DNA of 64,000 nucleotides, from NCBI RefSeq assembly GCF_964199755.1, contig NC_133901.1, positions 13,221,556-13,285,555 on the forward strand, given 5' to 3'. Shown one piece after another: positions 12,317 to 22,200 of this stretch (within the stretch, counting starts at the first letter, position 1; each line of letters starts with the position of its first letter). The notes under the pieces are model-generated. The model did not search any database, was not told the origin of the DNA, and saw only the letters and a list, made by a program, of their open reading frames with translations. Source of the stretch: Larus michahellis. Its lineage: Eukaryota > Chordata > Aves > Charadriiformes > Laridae. Position numbers and translations under genes: made by a program.

Positions 12317-13876
12317 GTGAGCTTTATAATAAGGGCGAAATAGGAAAATAGTTATAAAAAAGGAGGGGAAAAGGTCTGAAGTAGGCTTAAAATGAAGGGA
12401 GAAACGTGGGACTGGCTGGGTGAAATCAGTCACTTATATTATTTTGGTTCAGAATAGATTCATTTTGGCCATGTTTTGCAGTGTATTCATCTATCTGTTT
12501 ATTGAACACATAATCAGCCTTTTTTTCCCCCCTATCTGGAGAATCAGATTTTTTGGCAAATGAAACATTGGTAAAAATAGATTGCATGCGTGTTTTGATA
12601 AAACAGCACTTACTAATCTTTCTAAACAGAAACTGGGTGAACAAAATGTGCTGCCTGAGTGCTTGTTAATGCTGCCACACGCCAACAGACCCCACAGTAG
12701 ATCAGATGTGGGAGATATTTCAGTTTTTGTAGCAGCAATATGCAAAACCAAGGTGGGATCTTGCAAGCTCCACCCTGGAAAGAAGTTCCTGGCAAACTGC
12801 TTGCAAGTCGCTTTTGTCAAATCTGTTCGGTTTCACCTCTGTGCAGGGCAGGCACGTTTCCTCCAAAGCCTTCCTTCTGAGAAAAAATGACTCCAAATAC
12901 CAACAATGGCAATGAAAACCCTTCCATCCTGTTCCAAAGAGCTGGGAGTGATCAGGGAGTGTGTCAAGTGGGTTGTGTCTCACTGAAATAGCAGGCAATG
13001 ATTCATGGTATCATTGATTTAACATTGTAGGTTCCATCAAAACACCTGTGAAATGTTCCTGCATTCATTTCTATTAACGCAGCATTGCTCTGCACTGCCC
13101 CCTTATCTTATTCCAATAAAGTTCAATAGCTGGAGGAAGCAAAGGCGGGCAGTGACATTTGCAGACGTGCAGGTGGAGTTTTATGGTGCCATTAGCAGCC
13201 CAATGGATGGATGTGGCCGGTTCTCTGCTGGCAGCATTACTGTCTCGCCTTTCCAACTCTGCAGGTAGTCCCAGAGCAGGAGAAGAACTGGGTCCATGTC
13301 AGCTCCGACGCCAGCAGACTGGCGCTCATCTGGAAGTATGGGGGCATCTACATGGACACAGATGTCATCTCCATCAGGCCCATCCCCGAGGAAAGCTTCC
13401 TAGCGGCGCAGAAGTCACGGTTCTCCAGCAACGGGATCTTTGGCTTCCCTGCCCACCACAAATTTATTTGGGACTGCATGGAGAACTTTGTTCTCAAGTA
13501 CAACGGGAACATCTGGGGCAACCAGGGGCCCTTTTTAATGACAAGGATGCTCAAAACCATCTGCAATCTCACAGATTTCAAAGGCACCGAGGACCACAGG
13601 TGCCAGAACATCTCCTTCCTCAATCCCCAGCGTTTCTACCCCATACCGTACCCAGCCTGGGGCCGGTACTATCAGGTGTGGGACAAAAGCCCCAATTTCA
13701 ACCACTCTTATGCGCTGCATTTGTGGAACTTCATGAACCACAACCGGAAAGCCGTGGTTGCGGGCAGCAACACGCTGGCTGAAAAATTGTACAAAGCCTA
13801 CTGCCCCACCACATATGAGGACCTGATCCAAAACGCAGAGCTGAGGGATTTCACGCGCTCTGAGGACGTGGCATGA
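11912..13876 (+). CDS. A4GNT: A4GNT, alpha-1,4-N-acetylglucosaminyltransferase (coding span)
   Basis: Two coding exons, 11912-12316 and 13265-13876, join in phase 0 across a 948 bp GT-AG intron to give 338 aa, against 340 aa in human. The enzyme (family GT32) transfers GlcNAc in alpha-1,4 linkage to galactose on core-2 O-glycans, making the capping sugar of gastric gland mucin in the Golgi. The sequence shows a type II signal anchor (about residues 7-29) and the block 'LVSCSVESAA' at 65-74. The DXD metal and sugar-nucleotide site is D166-T-D168 within 'WKYGGIYMDTD', and 'WGNQGP' is at 219-224. Possible N-glycosylation sites are at N91, N98, N236 and N250. The start is the first Met that gives the cytoplasmic tail and anchor, and it lies 45 bp after an acceptor. 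DZIP1L lies downstream on the same strand. Identification is firm. Confidence 0.97.
13265..13876 (+). CDS. A4GNT: A4GNT coding exon 2
   Basis: The acceptor 'caactctgcag' ends at 13264. The exon encodes residues 136-338, holding most of the GT32 catalytic domain including the DXD motif, and stops at TGA 13874-13876. The 3'UTR follows without another intron. Confidence 0.96.
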   Translation, partial: VVPEQEKNWVHVSSDASRLALIWKYGGIYMDTDVISIRPIPEESFLAAQKSRFSSNGIFGFPAHHKFIWDCMENFVLKYNGNIWGNQGPFLMTRMLKTICNLTDFKGTEDHRCQNISFLNPQRFYPIPYPAWGRYYQVWDKSPNFNHSYALHLWNFMNHNRKAVVAGSNTLAEKLYKAYCPTTYEDLIQNAELRDFTRSEDVA

Positions 13877-14704
13877 CATGGAGTAAGGAGGACAGGGGGT
13901 GATTCCCCGTCCTGAGGTCAAAACACAGTCACCATTGGTGTCAGTAGCTGGCTTTGTAGAAGAAAGACAGACCTTTTCACAACCACCATCCCTACTCCCT
14001 TGGGGCGTGTGTGCAGAATGGTGGTGGATATCCATCAGACGTAGCCTCCAGTGACACTAAGGACACCTTTGCTTCAGTTCTATTTCTTTACAGGTGCTCA
14101 TGAAACAAACTTTCCTGAATCAGAGGGACTTATGGGCCTTACTAGTGAGCTTTTCCAAGGGAAAAGTTCCTAAAGAGATGCATCGTCTCCTGGGAGGAAT
14201 TTTAGACGCGTCTGCACCTCTTGGCAGCATTGGCAGCTACCCATGTCAGAAAAATTGCAGACACAACAGGCTTTGGGCTGGGCTGAGGCCTCTGAGGCAA
14301 GTGTAATGCAAATGTATAGCAGGGGGTAGGTGACAGTAATTGCTAATGAAGAGAAGCCCGTACCACTGTCTTTTCATTAATCTGTGTTTTTATCACATGA
14401 ACTTTACACCCTACGTTTTTGAGAGGGACTTTATCAGTGCAAGTGAAAATAAAATGGTTATTAAACCACCACTCCTCTGAGCTTGCTTTCCCCTGCATGC
14501 CCCTGGAAAATGAGTCCCATTTTTTTCAAATATTTGTGCTCCTGCACTTCTACTTTGGCTCCTTCCAGGAAGGGGCTGCACTGCCCCATCCTCCGAGGTC
14601 GGTTCTGGCTGCAGAGTCACCTCTTCCCCTGGAGAGGAGGAGCTGAGGGCACCAAGAAATGATGGGGATGCCCCTCCAGGGCTCCCAAATCCCTTTGAAA
14701 TAAA
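13877..14704 (+). other. A4GNT: A4GNT 3'UTR with candidate poly(A) signals
   Basis: Untranslated sequence after the stop. AATAAA hexamers occur at 14448-14453 and 14699-14704. The first gives a 3'UTR of about 0.6 kb and the second about 0.85 kb. Which is used cannot be decided from sequence. Confidence 0.6.
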
Positions 14705-14941
14705 TTCATTTCAACTACTTCGCAAATGAGGTGCAGCAGCTCTAGAAAGGCCCTGGTCACTTTTGTCCAGCTGTGCCATTTATTTTTGCCTTTTTATCTC
14801 CATTTTTGGGCTCCCATGTTGTGTTTTTTTGGTCTCTTTCCCTCGCGCTGGCACTCTGCTCCCCCCGAAGGTGCTGGTTCACGCAGGGTTGTCTGCTGCC
14901 AGCACCGAGGAGCTGCCATTCCCATGGGCCACATCCTCCCA

Positions 14942-15150
14942 CATAGAATCATCATAGACTCACAGAATGGTTTGGCTTGGAAGGGACCTTCAAGCCCACC
15001 CAGTGCCACCCCCTGCCCTGGGCAGGGACACCTCCCAGCAGCCCAAGCTGCTCCCAGCCCCGTCCAACCTGTCCTTGAACCCCTCCAGGGATGGGGCAGC
15101 CACAGCTTCTCTGGGCAACCTGGGCCAGGGGCTCACCACCAGCCTCTCTG
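14942..15150 (-). mobile_element. CR1 LINE 3' end
   Basis: CR1 3' terminal fragment in minus orientation, recognised by 'cacagaatggtttggcttgg', 'gccctgggcagggacacct' and 'cctccagggatggggcagcc'. It is closely similar to the copies at 5.3 kb and 6.0 kb. Confidence 0.92.
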
Positions 15151-17334
15151 AACTCCCTCCGTGCTGCTCCATTTTTGGGGCTGTCCGTCCATCCATCATC
15201 CAGAGGGGGACTGAGCAAGAAAAACCCCTCCATTTTACCCCAGCAGGGCACCCAGAGGCATTTTTTCTGCTGGAGAGCAATGCATCCCCTTGCGTTTCCT
15301 TTTTTTCCCAGGGTAATGCCAATCCACCCAACTCCCTGAAAAGGAAAAGAAGCCCAGCTTGCAAATCTTTTCGGAATCTGTCTGAACGGCTGTTTTTAAC
15401 TTGGGAGCAGAAAGGCGGGGGTGGATGGATTGCCCGTCATCGAATGTTTGCCATCTGCACAATGCTATCTTCTGTAAACACAGCAGCTAATGAGCACGCT
15501 GCAATCGGCAGCCCGGTTTTCTGCAGCTAGAAATCGCAACAGGATTAATCGGGAAAAGAAAGCCGGGTTTATGTGCACTTTGTGCTGTGTTTTGCATGTG
15601 GGGCTCGGGGCTTCTTCCAGCCCCGTTTCCACACACGCACACCCCCAGTAACTGCTGAGCTGCAGGGGTATAAGGGCAGGCGGTACCAAACCGAGAGCAG
15701 CAATGTGGCTTGGGGGAATATTTGCCATCCCCTTTCCCAGGAAAAACTCTCGTGGCTCAGCCTGGGGACATGAGTTTCATGCCTCGGTGCCATCCACACT
15801 GGTTTAGCTTTGATCCCTGCTCCGTTACAGCGGATTTTTCCTGCCTACGCCATCCGGAGCTGCTTTTCCTCCATGACTCTGACTTTCCCGGGCTGCGGGG
15901 ATGCATGGGAGGAGTGTAGAGTTACAGCCCAGAAAGTCCTTCTTGTTTCCCGCCCGGCTTCGGACAGCCCCCGGCTTCTCCCAACCACCTCTCACCGCCC
16001 ACGTCCATCATCGCTCCACTCCCGTCCTTCTCCCCCCTCTTCAGTTTATCTGTCTCTGGCAACAAGTGAGTATTTGCCTTTTTCTGCCCCGTGGCTCGAC
16101 TCTCTCAGCTCCCCTCTCCAGGCAATGGCTGTGCCGGTGGGAGGGAAAGATGGGGCTGGGGGACGGGCAGAGACTTGACCCTCTTGAGGTCCTTTTGCAG
16201 ATGAGCTCAGGCGAGAAACATTTCCGAGGCTCTGCCGCCTTACGTAGCCGCTCCTCTGCAGATGAGGTCCAACCCCGTCTCGGTTCTCTCTCCTGCCTGT
16301 TGTTTGCTCTCAGGACTTTCGGCAAAGCAGGGCTGATGGCAGCAACCACAGCCGACCTCAAGGGAGGTCCTGCATGGGGGCTTTCTCCTGCAGCCGCCTG
16401 AGCGAGCTGCTGCTGCTTGGCGTGAGTCCCGGGAGACCACGTTTTGGTGAGAGGAGAAGCTGGGAAAGGGAGGGAGGTGATGGCTGCTTTTGGGAAGGGG
16501 CCGGAGGAGGTAAGGAAGCTGCTCAAGCAGGTCATGAGCAGAGCCCGAGTCTCCTGATGCCTCTCTGCTTCGTGGTAAGGCATCTCCCAAAGTCTGCAGG
16601 CTCCCACATCAGCAGAGGGATGCTGGCACCTGGGGCCCCCCTAGACTTTGCAGGGAGTGAAGAAGCCTTGAGGAGTTCAGGAAGGTGAGGAGGGCCCCAG
16701 GGTGGCAGTGGGGAAGGGTGGAGGAGAAGGAAACCAAGAGAGATTCCCCTGCCAAAGGCTGAGGGTTGCAGAGAAATGGACCATGCAACAGCCTGACCCA
16801 GCAACCGTGAGCTGTGACAGCAAACACATCGCCTGCCAGCCTGGAACATGAAAGCCCATCAATGCTTTCCAAGACCCAGCTCTACTAGTACATCCACAGA
16901 GTTGTTTTCTGCACAGTGGAACGGGAATGGTGCTGGTGACCACCTCCAGCTCTACGCTCTGCTGGGTGGTGCTTGCTGCTGCCTCTGCAATGGACCTGCG
17001 CCCCTCGAGGATGACGTCTTCAGCGCCCAGTGGGCAAAGCCTCACTCATAGTAAAGGAATTACCAACCTTTCCTTTGTGGGTGATGAAGATGGCTTTTGC
17101 CAGCAGGTCCATCGCATCAGCTGATGTTGTGTTGTATTCCATTGCAGCGTCGAAGTTGAAATACTTTCACGGCTTTACACCAGCTGAGGCCCCACCCTAG
17201 GCAAATGCAAATAAGAACTGAAGAGAAGAAATAAATCTTCAGACCTGGGTTCCTAGGTTGCCTAATGCAGTGGTTTTACCATACCAGCATCCTGCTGAAG
17301 TCGTGGTTGTGCTGTCTGAGACCTTATATATAGC
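15151..17334. other. Intergenic DNA between A4GNT and DZIP1L
   Basis: GC-rich in parts, with several open frames of 100-190 codons on both strands. None has splice sites or family resemblance. No gene is called. Confidence 0.45.
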
Positions 17335-17525
17335 ATTTTGTAAGAAATGGAGGGGGAACAGGTTTGCCCAGAGATGTGGGAGGTGCCCCATTCCTGGAGG
17401 GGTTCAAGGCCAGGTTGGACGGGGCTTGGAGCAACCTAGTCTGGTGGGAGGTGTCCCTGCCCAGGGCACGGGGGTGGGACTGGATGGTCTTCAAGCTCCC
17501 TTCCAACCTAATGATTCTATGATAA
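17335..17525 (+). mobile_element. CR1 LINE 3' end
   Basis: CR1 3' terminal fragment in + orientation: 'ttcctggaggggttcaaggc', 'ggaggtgtccctgcccaggg', then 'ttccaacctaatgattctat' as the tail. It is about 190 bp long. Confidence 0.92.
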
Positions 17526-17874
17526 AACCCCTCACACTCCAGCACCCACAGGCACGTGTGGGGAGGCTATGGGGCAATCACAGCCGTGCTGTTAAGGAGC
17601 AGGTCGGTGTTGATGGCCAGGTGAACCACGGCTGGCTTTGGTGCATGAAGGCCTGGTTAATATTAACAAGGTTATGCAACACAGCCTACCCCCCCTGGGG
17701 CATGCGGTAGATCATTAGGGGATTTTTAATTAGTGGTCCCTGCAAACCTCCCCTCTTGGGGGTGGTTAATTCATGCAGCAAAACCTCACCTGCAGGTACC
17801 ATGTGCCATTACTCAACAGGTCCACACAGCGTGCAGCTATGGGTCAGGGCAATATTTATACCTGTTTATACAGA

Positions 17875-17905
<31 letters not shown>

Positions 17906-17928
17906 GCATGCATGTATATATATGTACA
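17875..17928. repeat. TG/TA microsatellite with palindromic core
   Basis: A compound simple repeat: (TG)5, then about ten TA units, then the palindrome GCATGCATG flanked by a second TA run. The flanking TA runs on both sides of the palindrome could pair into a hairpin or cruciform. Confidence 0.9.
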
Positions 17929-19059
17929 CTTCACTTTTTGCCTGATGCATTGGATTGGATTGCTTGACATTGCAGCGCTGCTACCAGTATATTTATCACC
18001 ACAGTAATAACAACAATGATCTTTGCTGGCCATACAAGCTTGGAAGGGGCTGGCTGATCTGCTTTTTTCAGGTACACACCCAAAAAAATAAAAAATGAGC
18101 AAACCTTAGAGGTTAACTACATCATCACGCTCATCCACAGCCATTCCCAGAAGCTTTCATGCAGCAGTGTGTGACCGCTTCCTAGGTTAGCTGCAGCCCT
18201 GAATCAAGGCTTTCCTGTCTCCCGCTGTATCAAGGCAGTGGAATAAGAGAGGAAAGGGTGAGGAAGAAGAGAGGGTCAGGTAAAATTGATGTAGAGCTAA
18301 AAAGCGCCTAAAAGAGCCACCCAGGTTGATCCAGACAGGTTCAGAGCAGTCGTTGACCCTTAGTGTTTACACGCAACGGGGAGAGGCCCCGGTGGGAGGT
18401 GGGACTACAGGCAAAAAGGTATTTAGGTGCCCGATGAGCAGATAAAGCAGACAGAGATGGAGATGTGAAGAGGCTGGTGCAGGGCAGGAGCAGACCCTCT
18501 GTCTCTGAGAGCAAGAGAGGACTCTGCGGTTTGTGATGGGTCTGGATGCTGCTGAGCTGGACTGAGAGCAAACCAGCCTGGCAGGGACGCACGAAGCACC
18601 CCCAGCAGTGGAGGTAGCAGAGACCCTGGGGTAGGGGTGGAAAAAAAGTCTCAGGGGATGGGAAACGCTCATGGGCTTGGAGGTGTCCCTGGCTGCAGTA
18701 TCAGCACGCACCGGCTCCACCCTGCGCAACCCCAGGTTAACTCCTGGGAAAGCCTGGGATTGCTCCAGCACCAAAGAAAAGATGAGACCGGGGTCATTCT
18801 ATCCCAGGACACGCGCAGGCAGGACAGAAAGCACCTCTGCGAGGCTCTGGCCCCGTGCCCCCATCACCCCGTGTGCCTGGCAGGAGCCTCCCGCTTGCAA
18901 ACAACACTTTGGGGGACTGAAATTAGGGGCGAGGTTGGGGGGAAACTGATTTGGGCACTTTTTCTGCTGCAAAACAGGCAGCGATAACCACTGCCCCCCT
19001 CTTCCTCTGGGTTAGCCTGGGAAAGCTCGGCTTTCTTGCACCTTGCCCACAGTCACTCG
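17929..19059. other. Intergenic DNA upstream of DZIP1L
   Basis: No exon or known repeat is supported. The sequence becomes more GC- and CpG-rich toward the DZIP1L first exon. Confidence 0.45.
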
Positions 19060-19271
19060 GCGTCTCCCTGGGTTGCATGACCCGGTTCGTCCCCGTCTCG
19101 GGAGCACAAGAGGAGCTGCAGGAGGCAGGGGCAGGGCAGTGGGGTGGCAGGGACGCGCGTTGCCACCGTACACAGCACGCCCAGCAACGCGCCAGCACCG
19201 CTCCCAGCCGTCTGCTCCGCGTCCCGGCGCCCGCAGCCTCCGCCGCGGCCCCGGCCCCATCGAAATACATG
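19060..19271 (+). promoter_or_regulatory. DZIP1L: CpG-rich region, putative DZIP1L promoter and first exon
   Basis: CpG density rises sharply here (for example 'gacgcgcgttgcc', 'ctccgcgtcccggcgcccgc', 'tccgccgcggccccggcccc'), in contrast with flanking DNA, and there is no obvious TATA box. This fits a CpG-island promoter. The region ends in a strong donor, GTAAGC at 19272-19277. The transcription start inside it cannot be fixed by eye. Confidence 0.6.
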
Positions 19272-22200
19272 GTAAGCGGCCACGCAGCAAAGAGCTTTTG
19301 TTAAAAAATGAAAATATTTTAAAAGTGGCTGGTGGGTGAAGCTGTAAAACGTGCGGGGCGGCAGCAAATCCCTAGCTAGGGACTAAGAACAACGTAGGTC
19401 TATTTCACAGATTTAGAACTCTGTCTTTGAAATACAATTGTTTAATTATTGCTTAGGAGGCAGCTAGGAAAGGGAGTGAGCACCAGCTCTGGAAATGATC
19501 TGGGTTTAGGTCGGAGCAGGGGCACCGCGGAAGGCAGCGGTGTTGTGATATTAAAGGGCGTTGAGTGTTTACCCTGCGTGGTTTGAAAACAGGCTAAATC
19601 TGTTTCCTTGAAACAGGTACGCTCAGGAGGGACTTACAGGTTCGTTCAGAACGGGTTATTGTAAAGAGTCGCGATGTGACAGTTTTACAAGTCTCCCCTA
19701 ACAAGACCAGATGGTGAACCAACTGGCAGATTTTTTTTTTATTTTTTTTTTTGGCAGAATTTGGCAAAGCAGTAGCTAGCAGTTCTGGACGGGGAGGGAA
19801 AAGGAAGGGGTTTTTTTTTTTTTGTTCGCTTGCCACATAAGGTAAGCTCTAACCTGCTCCCTGGTGGGGATGGCGGCGGGGCCTGGGCTCATCCTTAACG
19901 CATCCTTTCTGCCTTCCAGCCCTTTTCTGCAGACATTTGCCACCCCCTGCACCAGCCCGGGGCTGCAGGCATGCCAGGGGTAACACCAGGACTCCCCATC
20001 CCGGCGGACACCCCCCCTTTCCGCTTCCAGCCCCGCCGGCTCGCCGTGGACTGGCGTCGCTTCAGCGCCATCGACGTGGAGCGGGTGGCCCGGGAGGTGG
20101 ACCTGGCCGCCCTCCAGGACCACGTGGCCGGCGTCACCTTCTGCAACCTGGACGGGGAGCGGTGCCCCCACTGCGGGCAGCCGGCAGACCCCATCCTGCT
20201 GAAGGTGCTCAGGATGGCCCAGCTGAGCATCGAGTACCTGCTGCATTGCCAGGAGCGCCTGGGGACCAGCCTGGCCCTGCACGCCCGCCGCCTGGAAGCT
20301 GCCCATGCCGAGCTGGCTTGCACTCGGCAGCGGGCAGAGGAGCAGGCGGTCCGGCTCCGGGGGGCCGAGGAGGAGAGCAGGAGGTGGAAGAAGCTGGTTG
20401 CAGCGCAGCAGGTCTTCCTGCCAACCTGCCCCTTCGCCTACCACAAGGTGCGGGGTGGAAAGGTGTCAGAGGGGGTGTAAAGCGCATCCCCATTGCAGGA
20501 TGCTCGTTGCTGCATCCTTGCCCTTGTAGACCCACCGCAGTTACACCTTGGCCCCAGAAAAAGGTGCTGGCCGGCCCTGCTGCTTTCCCTGGCGCAGGTC
20601 CATTGCCTTCATGGGGACTCCAAAGTCCTTGCTAGGGAAGCTCCCTCTTGTTGTGCTAACTACAGGTAGTCGGAGCCCCACAGAGTGTGGGAGAGGGGGT
20701 CCGTAGGGACATCTCACAAAATCCCTCTATCCTCATGCCAGGGAGACTTTAAACATCCTCCAGAACAAGTGGAAGATTTCTGGATGCTCCTGGATTTGGT
20801 GGTGATTTTGCTTTTCCCTCCCCGCCAAGCTTTTCCCACGCTTCCAGCAGGAAGCCTGCTGGCTATGCCTCTTTGTCTGCTGCTTCTCCATCACCCAATC
20901 AACCCGCTCACTTATTCCTGGAGAGTAAAAGCCACCCAAACCAGGCGATTGAGGTTCGTACATCCCCACAAGTGCCAGGTCCAGAGATGGAGCAGGACCC
21001 TGTTATAACCAGGACCTCGCCGCTGCTTTGGCCACCTCATTGCACTGCTCCGTTGGGGGATTTTCCACCCCCCCCCGCCGAGCAGTATCCCTGCACCACC
21101 CAGGCTTCTGCCTTCTCCTGACCCCTAAAGGGGTTTTTCTTTGGCTTCAGACAGAAGAAACTCCTAATATTCTCCCTCCAGCATGACAGCCACATCTCCT
21201 GAGGTCTCCCCTTTTGCTTTAAAGCAGCAAAGCTTTGGCTGCCAGGCAGGGGACACGGGGAGCGCCCTTCTCTGCAGCTCCCTGTCCCTCTGCTGACTCT
21301 TTTCCCCCTCCCCAGTGCCACCTCTGCGACAAAGCCTTCATGGATGACTCCTTCTTGCAAGCTCATGTGCGGCGCCGGCACACGGATGCCACCGAGGAAG
21401 GTGAGCCCTGGGACGATGTCTCCCTTCACTTTCCCAGGCCGGTTTTCCCCCATGGGAGGTGGATGCTGGAAACCGGAGAGTGACCAGAGGTTAAAGACAG
21501 CTTCTTATAACTCCATGCTGCTTCTGCGAATATTTACTGAATGCTTTCTGCTCGCTGCCTTTCCCTCAAGCACAGGTAGGACACACAGCCAAATATGAGA
21601 CAGCATGAGAATTTAAAGCTCAGTTTCCCTAAGGATCTTCTCCACCCAGGGATTCCACAGGAACGCGGGGATGGAGCTTCACTGGGGAGTTTGGGGGAGT
21701 GTTTTGCTAGAGGGGGAGAGGGGTTCACCTTCCCCGTGCCCCTTTTTTTGGCAAAGGATCGATGCTCCCTTGCAAGGTGCTTGGAAAGCTGCCCGTGTAA
21801 CGTGCTGCGTGAGAGCCACGGAGCCTCCTTACAGCTTCGCCTGCGCCCGGCACCTGAACTTGGCGGATAAAAAAAGCCAGTTTTGCGGTTTGCTGGCAGG
21901 TCGAAACCCCAGCCCAGGGCTGATGCAAACGCAACAGGCTGAGCTTTGCTCCGGAGGCGCCTTCCCTGTTTCCCTGAAACGTCCAAGCAGGGCACTTAGG
22001 CTGCTTGGGAGAGCAAGCCCAGCGCAAAGCCACGCTGCTCCCCCAGCCACTCATCTCGCCACATTTACAAAAATAATTTAAAAAATAAAAATAAAAAAAA
22101 TCAGAGGCCGCATGGCCACGCTTGCCATGGTTTTTCCTGCAGCTCAGCTACCTGCTCCTCCACCCTGAAACCCTGCAGCACTTTTCTAGGGTTCTCCACC

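Noticed and set aside
11801-12433. 210-codon minus-strand open frame
   Set aside because: It lies antisense over A4GNT coding exon 1. The sense frame has clear GT32 similarity and splice sites, so this is a shadow.
13159-13782. 207-codon + frame over A4GNT exon 2
   Set aside because: It is a different frame from the real catalytic-domain exon, begins in the intron and has no family match.
14990-15530. Long frames on both strands at about 15.0-15.5 kb
   Set aside because: They are partly CR1-derived and otherwise lack splice sites or similarity.
19776-20444. 222-codon minus-strand frame
   Set aside because: Antisense shadow of the GC-rich DZIP1L exon 2.
19937-20635. 232-codon + frame, very Pro/Arg/Gly-rich
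   Set aside because: Out-of-frame reading of DZIP1L exon 2. Its composition is what GC-rich shifted codons give.
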